A stretch of DNA of 6,312 bases from Actinomycetes bacterium (GTDB taxonomy: Bacteria > Actinomycetota > Actinomycetes > Actinomycetales > Cellulomonadaceae), in contig JAEZBT010000386.1 in the NCBI GenBank assembly GCA_023426865.1, forward strand, positions 1 through 6,312, in the 5' to 3' direction. Positions 1 through 5,361 of this stretch are shown here, piece by piece. Under the pieces are notes generated by a model, which did no database searches, was not told the DNA's origin, and saw nothing but the letters and a program-made list of their open reading frames with translations. The position numbers were made by a program, and so were the translations under genes. Every line of letters starts with the position of its first letter. The first letter of the stretch is position 1.

Positions 1-13
1 TAGCGTGGGACAC
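1..13 (-). CDS. IS481-family transposase, first codons only (partial)
   Basis: The minus strand reads GTG TCC CAC GCT A up to the window edge, giving Met-Ser-His-Ala and then a codon starting with A. Many actinobacterial IS481 transposases begin MSHAN, so this fits. A GGAGG ribosome-binding site lies five bases upstream of the GTG (on the minus strand, GGAGG-CCTTC-GTG). Only about four codons are visible, so no DDE catalytic residue can be seen. The product would catalyse cut or copy transposition of the element. The call depends on the short N-terminus together with the correctly spaced ribosome-binding site and the terminal-repeat-like DNA behind it. Confidence 0.45.
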
Positions 14-74
14 GAAGGCCTCCGGTCAGTGAAGCGGTGAACTAGACAGCTCCACTTCACAACCGGGGGCCTTC
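14..74. repeat. Long imperfect inverted repeat enclosing the transposase ribosome-binding site
   Basis: GAAGGCCTCCGGT (14-26) faces ACCGGGGGCCTTC (62-74). They form 13 positions with a single non-Watson-Crick pair, at 21/67. Inside this a second stem pairs GTGAAG (29-34) with CTTCAC (55-60), leaving a loop of about 20 bases. An alternative pairing of CAGTGAAG (27-34) with CTTCACTG (71-78) is also possible. In a leftward RNA the inner arm contains the GGAGG site and ends right next to the GTG start, so the fold would hide the start region. There is no T run, so it does not look like a standard intrinsic terminator. Confidence 0.7.
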
Positions 75-203
75 ACTGTCAGGCCGACTCACCGCCGCCA
101 GGCGGGACAACCTCCCTGGACATCACACCTAGCCGGCCCGCGACGCCACGGCCCCCAGGACGGGTGAGTCGCAGTCCCCGCCGAGTGGAGCGGACCCGGC
201 CCC

Positions 204-218
204 TCACCCGACGGGTGA
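204..218. promoter_or_regulatory. Perfect 7-bp dyad upstream of the first GGDEF gene (possible operator)
   Basis: TCACCCG-A-CGGGTGA is a perfect inverted repeat with a one-base spacer, about 90 bases before the likely start codon. One half-site, GACGGGTGA (210-218), also occurs as a direct repeat at 159-167. A second dyad, CGCCGG-C-CCGGCG, follows at 221-233. The short dyads in the 223-base gap between the IS end and the gene may be regulator binding sites. I see no clear -35/-10 pair, and in DNA this GC-rich such dyads can arise by chance. Apart from these and the ribosome-binding site, nothing else is recognised in 82-304. Confidence 0.25.
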
Positions 219-269
219 AACGCCGGCCCGGCGGAACTGAGCCTTCGAGCCGAGGCCTGACGGCCGATC

Positions 270-276
270 AAGGAGG
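270..276 (+). promoter_or_regulatory. Strong Shine-Dalgarno sequence with unusual spacing before the first GGDEF gene
   Basis: AAGGAGG, continuing as AAGGAGGTG, is close to a perfect complement of the 16S rRNA 3' tail. Its spacing fits no in-frame start well. The GTG at 278 comes one base after it, which is too close, and the ATG at 305 is 28 bases away. There is no in-frame ATG, GTG or TTG at the usual 5-9 base distance. It is the main clue to where translation begins here, but it does not settle the question. Confidence 0.45.
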
Positions 277-304
277 TGTGACCGCCGAGCCCCCCAGCGG
301 GACG

Positions 305-1723
305 ATGCGACCGTGCCCGAGGGTGCACGCGTCCTTCGTCGTCCTCGTGCTGGCGCTGTTCGCCGTGGCGCTCCTCGCCGGGCGTGAGGTGGCCACGCTC
401 CTGTCCACCTCGTGCGCCTCGCTCGTGCTCGCACACCAGGTCCTGGGCCGCCGCGTGCACGAACGCGCATGGGCGGCGGTGCTCGTCGGCATGGCGGTCC
501 TGACCATCGACGCCGCGAACTCTGTCGTCGCGGTGGTGGTGCAGGGGCGGCCGGAGGCGACGGGGCTGATCGCCTCCTCGGCGATGCCGCTGGGCTACCT
601 GGCCCTCCTGGTGGGCGCGATCATGCTCGTCTCGCCGCCCGGACGGCGGGACCTGGGTGCCGTCCTGGACGCGACCCTGGTGACGGTCACCGGCACCATC
701 CTCCTGTGGAGCGTCCTGCTCGGACCGCACCTGGCAGACATCGGCGCGACGCCGGGCCAGAGCCTTCAGCCGCTGGTGATCGTGGTCCTGCTGGGTGCGA
801 TCAGCGGCGCGCTCCTGCGCACCTGGTTGGTCGGCCACCGCCCCGGTGCGCTGGGGTACGTCCTCCTCGGCGTGCTCGCCGCGTACCTCGGCAACGTCGT
901 CAAGGTGCTCACCTGGACGCCGACCGACATGCGCTCGTCCTGGTGGATCGTGTTCTTCTGGGTCGTCGGCTACGCCGCCGTGGCGACCGGATCGCTGCAC
1001 CCGTCCGCCGAGATCATCGCCGCGCCCCCGGTGGACGACCGGCTGACCTCGAGCCGGATCGTGTGGCTGGGCGTCGCCCTCCTCGTCGCGCCGACGACCG
1101 CTGCCCTGCAGGACCTCGGCGGCGAGCCGATCGACGGCACCCACCTGGTCGCGACGACCATCGTCGTCGTCCCGCTCGTGCTGGCCCGGGTGGCGTTGCT
1201 CGCCCGGCTGCACGCCTGCGCGGAGGAGCGCCTGCGTCACCTCGCCCAGTACGACGAGCTCACGGGTGTCGCGAACCGGCGGGCCGGGACCGCGCGCCTG
1301 CAGGAGGCCCTGACGAGGGTCACCGGGGGGCGCTCCCCCGGCGTGGCCGTCGCCTTCGCCGACATCGACGGCTTCAAGTCGATCAACGACGACCTCGGGC
1401 ATCCGGCGGGCGACCGGGTGCTCGCCGAGCTCGCGACGCGGCTGACCGAGCGGCTGCGTGCCTCGGACGCCGTGGCCCGGTTCGGGGGCGACGAGTTCGT
1501 GATCGTCTGCGAGGGAGACCCCGACAGCGCCGAGGCGCGGGTGCGCGACGTGCTGGCCGCGGCGCTGGCCGACCCCATCGACGTCGGCTCCCAGCAGCTG
1601 ACCTGCCGGGCGAGCGTGGGGACCTCGGTGGTGCGCCCGGGCGACGCGACAACCGTGGACGAGGTGCTCTCGGCCGCCGACACGCAGATGTACCGCCACA
1701 AGGCCCGCTACGCGCGCGGGTGA
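305..1723 (+). CDS. Membrane-anchored diguanylate cyclase (GGDEF protein), intact copy
   Basis: A 472-residue protein predicted to make c-di-GMP from two GTP. Residues 1-300 hold about ten hydrophobic segments (roughly 11-25, 29-48, 55-79, 87-110, 118-140, 155-176, 182-204, 211-231, 250-268, 280-300), a sensor region I cannot assign to a named domain. The GGDEF domain follows. It has DELTGVANRR at 317-326, the metal and substrate loop DIDGFKSIND at 353-362, GHPAGD at 365-370, RASD at 385-388 as the RxxD product-inhibition site, and GGDEF at 394-398. All key residues are present, so an active, feedback-inhibited enzyme is likely. No EAL domain follows. The ATG at 305 is chosen because the paralogue's N-terminus then has similar length. 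GTG 278 (481 residues) is the main alternative, and GTG 164 is less likely. The signal sensed is unknown. Confidence 0.88.
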   Translation: MRPCPRVHASFVVLVLALFAVALLAGREVATLLSTSCASLVLAHQVLGRRVHERAWAAVLVGMAVLTIDAANSVVAVVVQGRPEATGLIASSAMPLGYLALLVGAIMLVSPPGRRDLGAVLDATLVTVTGTILLWSVLLGPHLADIGATPGQSLQPLVIVVLLGAISGALLRTWLVGHRPGALGYVLLGVLAAYLGNVVKVLTWTPTDMRSSWWIVFFWVVGYAAVATGSLHPSAEIIAAPPVDDRLTSSRIVWLGVALLVAPTTAALQDLGGEPIDGTHLVATTIVVVPLVLARVALLARLHACAEERLRHLAQYDELTGVANRRAGTARLQEALTRVTGGRSPGVAVAFADIDGFKSINDDLGHPAGDRVLAELATRLTERLRASDAVARFGGDEFVIVCEGDPDSAEARVRDVLAAALADPIDVGSQQLTCRASVGTSVVRPGDATTVDEVLSAADTQMYRHKARYARG

Positions 1724-1785
1724 AAAGCGGGTGCCCGCCGACGGAACTCGTACTCGACACGGCCTTCCGGCCGAACCAGAGGGTC
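1724..1785 (+). promoter_or_regulatory. Gap between the two GGDEF genes, resembling the leader of the first gene
   Basis: The 62-base gap repeats the order of elements found before the first gene. Both have GGGTGAAA, then a short GC dyad (GCGGG-TG-CCCGC at 1727-1738 here), then CGGAACT, then a GGCC-N4-GGCCGA hairpin (1761-1774 here, 254-267 before the first gene), then a purine-rich stretch before the start. This suggests the leader was duplicated with the gene and may carry its own promoter. The GGGTCATG start context has only a weak GAGGG ribosome-binding site (1779-1783). I cannot identify a sigma-factor promoter with confidence. Confidence 0.35.
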
Positions 1786-2289
1786 ATGGCCCCCCGCTCC
1801 GGTCGCGCCGCGCACCTGCTCTTCGCCCTGGTGGCGGCGGCCGTCGCGGTGACCGCCGCACTCGCCGGCCGCGAGATCGCCAGCCTGGTCGCCACGAGCA
1901 GCGCCACCGCGATCGTGGGTCACCAGGTCCTGACCCGTCGGGTGCACGAGCTCGCGTGGCGGGCGATCCTCGCCGGCATGGCGCTCTTCACGGTGGACGC
2001 CGCGACGACGGTCGCGCAGACGGTGGTCGGCGGCGCGGACGAGCCGTCCGGGCCGGTCGCCGGCGTCGTCGTCCCCCTCGCCTTCGCGGTACTCCTCGCC
2101 GGTGGGCTGCTCCTCGTCTCCCCACGCCGCCGCCGCAACCTCGGGGCAGTCCTCGACGCGACCCTCACCGGCATCGCGTGCACCGTCGTGCTGTGGAGCG
2201 TGGCGCTCCAACCCCAGCTGGTCCGCGCCGAGGCGACCATCGCCCGCACGGTGGCCAGCGTCCTCATCGTCCTCGCGCTGGGGCGATGA
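1786..2289 (+). CDS. N-terminal membrane fragment of the second GGDEF protein
   Basis: This 167-residue ORF starts at ATG 1786 and ends at the TGA created by the frameshift. It holds about five hydrophobic segments and the start of a sixth (first at about residues 11-28), matching the first half of the membrane sensor of the intact paralogue. Conserved stretches include AGREIASL, GHQVLTRRVHE, GMALFTVDAA and NLGAVLDATL. There is no catalytic domain. If made alone it would be a small membrane protein without an obvious enzymatic role. It might still pair with the downstream fragment in the membrane, which is speculative. Confidence 0.45.
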   Translation: MAPRSGRAAHLLFALVAAAVAVTAALAGREIASLVATSSATAIVGHQVLTRRVHELAWRAILAGMALFTVDAATTVAQTVVGGADEPSGPVAGVVVPLAFAVLLAGGLLLVSPRRRRNLGAVLDATLTGIACTVVLWSVALQPQLVRAEATIARTVASVLIVLALGR

Positions 2290-3215
2290 TCGGCGTCGTT
2301 CTCCGCAGCTGGGTGACCGGACGCCGGCACGGCGCGCTCGGCTACCTGCTGCTGTGCATCGTCGCGGCCCTGGGTGGCATGGTCGGGAACATCTTCACCC
2401 TCGCCGCACCCTGGAGGAGCGTCTGGTGGATCGCGCTGTTCTGGGCGGTGGCGTACGCCGCCATTGCGGCCGCCGCCATCCACCCCTCAGCAGACACCAT
2501 CACTGCACCGGTGGTGGACGACCGCCTCACGCCGGCCCGGATCGTGGCGCTCGGCGCCGCCATCCTGATCGCCCCCGGCATCGTGGTCGTCCAGGACATG
2601 ACGCGGCAGCCCGTCGACGGCATGCTGCTCGCGGTGAGCATGGTGCTCGTCGTGCCGCTCGCCCTGTTCCGGGTTCACCTGCTGGCGCGCCTGCACGTCC
2701 AGGCCGAGGATCGACTGCGCCACCTCGCCCAGCACGACGAGCTCACCGGGTTGGCGAACCGGAGGGCGGGCGAGGAGCGGCTGCGGGCAGTTCTGGAGAG
2801 GGTGGCCGACGGGACGTCACCCGGCGCCGTCGTCGCCTTCGCGGACCTCGACGACTTCAAGTCGGTCAACGACGGCCTGGGCCACCCGGCCGGCGACAGC
2901 CTCCTCGCCCAGATCGGCCGACGACTCTCGGCCGGTGTCCGCTCCGACGACACGGTGGCGCCCTTCGGCGGCGACGAGTTCCTCATCGTGTGCGAAGGGG
3001 ACCCGGCACGGGTGGAGCAGCGCCTGCTCGACGTCGTCGAGGGCGCGCTCGCCGAACCCTTCGAGGTCGCCGGCAGGGTCCTCGCCTGCCGCGCGAGCGT
3101 AGGGGTCGCCGCGGCCCGGCGGGGCGACGTCGTCACGGTCGACGAGCTGCTCTCCCGCGCCGACGCCGCGATGTACCGCCGCAAGGGCAGGCCCGCCGCG
3201 AGCGCTCGCGGCTAG
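2286..3215 (+). CDS. C-terminal fragment of the second GGDEF protein (part of sensor plus GGDEF domain)
   Basis: This 309-residue ORF begins at an ATG overlapping the upstream stop as ATGA, an arrangement that permits re-initiation by terminating ribosomes. It keeps the last four hydrophobic segments and part of another, then a full GGDEF domain. That domain has DELTGLANRR, DLDDFKSVND, GHPAGD, an RSDD that fits the RxxD inhibitory site, and GGDEF at residues 228-232 (2967-2981). The residue two before GGDEF is Pro where the paralogue and most family members have Arg, which may hint at relaxed selection. The catalytic residues are otherwise intact, so a diguanylate cyclase could still be made if translation starts here. 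Only a weak GGGG lies just before the ATG. Confidence 0.5.
   Translation: MIGVVLRSWVTGRRHGALGYLLLCIVAALGGMVGNIFTLAAPWRSVWWIALFWAVAYAAIAAAAIHPSADTITAPVVDDRLTPARIVALGAAILIAPGIVVVQDMTRQPVDGMLLAVSMVLVVPLALFRVHLLARLHVQAEDRLRHLAQHDELTGLANRRAGEERLRAVLERVADGTSPGAVVAFADLDDFKSVNDGLGHPAGDSLLAQIGRRLSAGVRSDDTVAPFGGDEFLIVCEGDPARVEQRLLDVVEGALAEPFEVAGRVLACRASVGVAAARRGDVVTVDELLSRADAAMYRRKGRPAASARG
3195..3212. terminator. 18-bp perfect palindrome between convergent genes, possible two-way terminator
   Basis: GCCGCGAGC is followed directly by GCTCGCGGC, making a perfect 18-bp palindrome that ends just before the TAG of the second GGDEF gene. As RNA it would form a seven-pair GC-rich stem with a GCGC loop on either strand. 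The convergent guaA gene ends 22 bases beyond the GGDEF stop, so a symmetric hairpin is well placed to end transcription from both sides. There is no T run, as is common for actinobacterial hairpins. The palindrome also encodes the last Ala-Ala-Ser-Ala-Arg-type codons. Confidence 0.4.
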
Positions 3216-3237
3216 CGTCGCCCGGGACCGGTCGCCG

Positions 3238-4872
3238 TCACTCCCACTCGATGGTCCCCGGCGGCTTGCTCGTGACGTCGAGCACCACGCGGTTGACCTC
3301 GCGCACCTCGTTCGTGATGCGGCTGGAGATCCGGGCGAGCACGTCGTACGGGACGCGCGTCCAGTCGGCGGTCATCGCGTCCTCCGAGCTCACCGGGCGC
3401 AGCACCACCGGGTGGCCGTAGGTGCGCCCGTCGCCCTGGACGCCGACCGACCGCACGTCGGCGAGCAGCACCACGGGGCACTGCCAGATGGTCCGGTCGA
3501 GGCCGGCGAGCGTGAGCTCCTGACGCGCGATGGCGTCGGCGGCGCGCAGCACCTCGAGACGCTCGGCCGTCACCTCGCCGATGATCCGGATGCCCAGCCC
3601 CGGCCCGGGGAACGGCTGCCGCCAGACGATGCCCTCGGGCAGGCCCAGCTCGAGGCCCACCGCCCGCACCTCGTCCTTGAACAGCGTCCGCAGCGGCTCG
3701 ACGAGCTCGAACTGCAGGTCGTCGGGCAGGCCGCCCACGTTGTGGTGGGACTTGATGTTGGCCGCGCCCTCGCCGCCGCCGGACTCCACGACGTCGGGGT
3801 AGAGCGTGCCCTGGACGAGGAAGCGCACCTGCTCGCCGTGCGCACCGCTCTCGGCGACGAGGTCGCGCGCCGCGGCCTCGAAGGACCGGATGAACTCGCG
3901 GCCGATGATCTTGCGCTTGGTCTCCGGCTCCGTCACCCCCGCGAGCGCGCCCAGGAACTGCTCGCGCGCGTCCACGACGACGAGCCGCACGCCCGTCACC
4001 GCGACGAAGTCCTTCTCGACCTGCTCGGCCTCACCGCGGCGCAGCAGGCCGTGGTCGACGAACACGCAGGTCAGCTGGTCGCCGACGGCGCGCTGCACGA
4101 GCGCGGCGGCCACGGCGGAGTCCACACCGCCCGAGAGCCCGCAGATGACGCGCGCGTCGCCCACCTGCGCGCGGATCGCGGCGACCTGCTCGGCGACGAC
4201 GCTGCCCGCCGTCCAGTCGGGCCGCAGGCCGGCGCCGCGGTAGAGGAAGTTCTCGAGCGCCTTCTGGCCGAGCGGCGAGTGCTTGACCTCCGGGTGCCAC
4301 TGGAGCCCGAAGAGCCGGCGCTCGCGGTCCTCGAACGCCGCCACCGGCGCACCGGCCGATCGGGCCAGGACCTCGAAGCCCTCGGGCGCGCCCGTCACGG
4401 CGACGCCGTGGCTCATCCAGACCGCCTGCTCGCCCGGCGACCCGGTCAGGAGTACGCCGGGCTCGTCGACGGCGACCGTCGCGGCACCGTACTCGCCCGT
4501 GGCGGCCGCGTCGACCACGCCGCCGAGCGCGTGCGCCATCGCCTGGAAGCCGTAGCAGATGCCGAGCACCGGGACGCCGGCGTCGAACAGCGCGGGGTCG
4601 ACGCCGGGCGCGCCGGGCTCGAAGACGCTCGCGGGGCCGCCGGAGAGGATCACGGCCGCGGGGTTGCGCTCGAGCATCCGCTCGACCGACCACGTGTGCG
4701 GCACGATCTCGGAGTACACGTGCGCCTCGCGCACGCGCCGCGCGATGAGCTGGGCGTACTGGGCGCCGTAGTCGACGACGAGCACGGGACGCTCGGCGGC
4801 GGTCTGCGCTGCCGTCTGCGCTGCAGGAGTGGTGGTCTCGGCGCTCGGGGCTCCCCCGGGAGGCTGGGTCAC
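3238..4872 (-). CDS. guaA: GMP synthase (glutamine-hydrolysing)
   Basis: GuaA converts XMP to GMP with ATP and glutamine, the last step of GMP synthesis in the cytoplasm. The 544-residue protein has a class I glutamine amidotransferase domain with nucleophile Cys106 in GICYGFQ and His193/Glu195 in QWHPEV. An ATP pyrophosphatase domain follows with SGGVDS at 247-252. The C-terminal dimerisation domain holds IKSHHNVGGLP (373-383) and PFPGPGLGIR (420-429), and the protein ends in the typical TIEWE. The GTG start at 4872 is the most upstream one possible, since an in-frame TAG lies four codons before it. The first 28 residues are a low-complexity Ala/Thr/Pro extension with an AAQT repeat. The length is slightly above the family's usual ~525. 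The DUF3817 gene lies 30 bases upstream, probably in the same transcript. Confidence 0.97.
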   Translation of the reverse strand: MTQPPGGAPSAETTTPAAQTAAQTAAERPVLVVDYGAQYAQLIARRVREAHVYSEIVPHTWSVERMLERNPAAVILSGGPASVFEPGAPGVDPALFDAGVPVLGICYGFQAMAHALGGVVDAAATGEYGAATVAVDEPGVLLTGSPGEQAVWMSHGVAVTGAPEGFEVLARSAGAPVAAFEDRERRLFGLQWHPEVKHSPLGQKALENFLYRGAGLRPDWTAGSVVAEQVAAIRAQVGDARVICGLSGGVDSAVAAALVQRAVGDQLTCVFVDHGLLRRGEAEQVEKDFVAVTGVRLVVVDAREQFLGALAGVTEPETKRKIIGREFIRSFEAAARDLVAESGAHGEQVRFLVQGTLYPDVVESGGGEGAANIKSHHNVGGLPDDLQFELVEPLRTLFKDEVRAVGLELGLPEGIVWRQPFPGPGLGIRIIGEVTAERLEVLRAADAIARQELTLAGLDRTIWQCPVVLLADVRSVGVQGDGRTYGHPVVLRPVSSEDAMTADWTRVPYDVLARISSRITNEVREVNRVVLDVTSKPPGTIEWE

Positions 4873-4893
4873 CCTCGGAGTCTAGTGAGGGTG
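4870..4893 (-). promoter_or_regulatory. Hairpin covering the guaA ribosome-binding site and start codon
   Basis: On the minus strand CACCCTC (4893-4887), a ten-base loop and GAGGGTG (4876-4870) form a perfect seven-pair stem. The second arm contains the only Shine-Dalgarno-like sequence (GAGG) and the guaA GTG start itself. The first arm begins ten bases after the DUF3817 stop codon, so a ribosome finishing DUF3817 would cover and open the stem. This geometry fits translational coupling. That role is inferred. Confidence 0.45.
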
Positions 4894-4902
4894 CCGGTGG
4901 GC

Positions 4903-5277
4903 CTAGCGGTCGGCGTCCACGGCCGCGCCCGGGCCCGACGTCGGGGCGAGCCCGGCCGCCTCGAGCGCGTCACGGTGCACGCGCACCTCCATGACGAACG
5001 ACATCACCGGGACGACGCCGGCCAGCACCATCGTGACGAGCCGGCCCCAGCCCCAGCGGAGCTTGCTCCACACGTCGATGACCGTGACCAGGTAGACGAC
5101 GTAGATCCAGCCGTGCGCGAACGGCACCCACTCGATCCAGCGGAGCACCGCGTCGTCGACCTGCAGCACGTACTTGAGCAGCATCTCGACGGTCAGGATC
5201 AGCAGCATCACGCCGGTGACCCAGGCCATGACGCGGTAGCGCCGCAGGGCTGCTCGCACCTTCTCCATGGTCACCAT
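4903..5277 (-). CDS. DUF3817 family small integral membrane protein
   Basis: A 124-residue protein of unknown function matching the actinobacterial DUF3817 family. The family's recognisable core AHGWIYVVYLVTVIDVW lies at residues 54-70. Three membrane segments are visible at about 17-38, 51-70 and 78-97, with a charged N-terminus and a polar, Gly/Pro/Ala-rich tail. ATG at 5277 is used. The ATG three codons later (5268), giving MEKVRAALRR, has an AGGA at a better distance and may be the true start. It sits directly upstream of guaA, 30 bases away on the same strand. As I recall, members of this family are often found near guaA in actinobacteria, but no role in purine metabolism can be read from the sequence. 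Confidence 0.85.
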   Translation of the reverse strand: MVTMEKVRAALRRYRVMAWVTGVMLLILTVEMLLKYVLQVDDAVLRWIEWVPFAHGWIYVVYLVTVIDVWSKLRWGWGRLVTMVLAGVVPVMSFVMEVRVHRDALEAAGLAPTSGPGAAVDADR

Positions 5278-5307
5278 CCTGCCCTGCCGCGCGCCGTGCT
5301 CCCGCCC

Positions 5308-5361
5308 GTCACGCCCGGGCGCCCGTCACGCGGCGCCGCCGGTCACGCCCGGGCGCCCGTC
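5308..5361. repeat. Pair of 20-bp direct repeats at the 3' end of the acetyltransferase gene
   Basis: The 20 bases at 5308-5327 recur exactly at 5342-5361, 34 bases apart. The right copy contains the TGA stop and last codons of the acetyltransferase gene. The left copy lies in the 65-base gap before DUF3817. Each copy contains the palindrome CGCCCGGGCG, and CGGCGCCG sits between the copies, so the transcript could fold into GC hairpins that end or slow transcription. The pair may be a small local duplication of the gene's tail. Confidence 0.6.

Larger units (their letters stand above)
1..81 (-). mobile_element. Probable end of an IS481-family insertion sequence (upstream end, element cut by window edge)
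   Basis: Read on the minus strand, this stretch begins TGACAGTGAAGG, runs through a structured leader and reaches a ribosome-binding site and start codon at 11-13 whose first codons fit an IS481-type transposase. IS481 elements usually have ends beginning TG, which fits a boundary near 81. The presumed terminal repeat (about 55-81) has an inverted, subterminal copy at about 8-34. The two share GACA, then GAAGGCC, a Y, CCGGT and GTGAAG. The rest of the element and its other end lie outside the window, so neither a matching terminal repeat nor a target duplication can be checked. The family call rests on recalled sequence character and is an inference. Confidence 0.5.
1786..3215 (+). pseudogene. 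Second membrane GGDEF gene, interrupted by a one-base frameshift
   Basis: Read across two frames, this region encodes a paralogue of the upstream diguanylate cyclase, about 476 residues once joined. That compares with 472 for the intact copy. Similarity runs through the whole length, for example AGRE, HQVL-RRVHE, LGAVLDATL, VDDRLT, HLAQ-DELTG-ANRRAG, GHPAGD and GGDEF. At 2278-2286 the frame reads CTG GGG CGA TGA and stops. The paralogue has CTG GGT GCG at the same place. Adding one G to the run at 2280-2283 would restore Leu-Gly-Ala-Met and the full frame. The change may be a real null mutation, an assembly or sequencing error in the G run, a recoding site, or a functional split. It is called a pseudogene with that reservation. 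Confidence 0.7.

Noticed and set aside
7..70. Resemblance to a c-di-GMP-I (GEMM) riboswitch, since GGGACACGAAGGCCTCCGG is like part of its core and a GGDEF gene follows.
   Set aside because: The bases fall into a long simple inverted repeat that better fits an IS end. The GNRA loop and receptor parts are not visible, and the gene starts more than 200 bases later.
46..132. A short open frame after the TAG at 43-45 reading TAPLHNRGPSL... to a TAG at 130-132, considered as a broken gene tail.
   Set aside because: It has no start codon or family match, is bounded by in-frame stops, and crosses the presumed IS end.
263..270. GCCGATCA, similar to the -10 of flagellar sigma-28 promoters, and GCCGAACC at 1770 before the second gene.
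   Set aside because: No matching -35 is found at the right distance in either leader, and the bases also belong to the GGCC hairpin. A motility sigma factor cannot be claimed.
89..1699. A 536-residue leftward open frame opposite the first GGDEF gene.
   Set aside because: It has no recognisable domain, has a biased composition, and lies exactly antisense to a well-supported cyclase gene.
305..4872. A dedicated link between the cyclases and guaA as a GTP-supply operon for c-di-GMP.
   Set aside because: The genes are convergent and not co-transcribed, and guaA is a core gene found in many contexts. Adjacency alone is not evidence.
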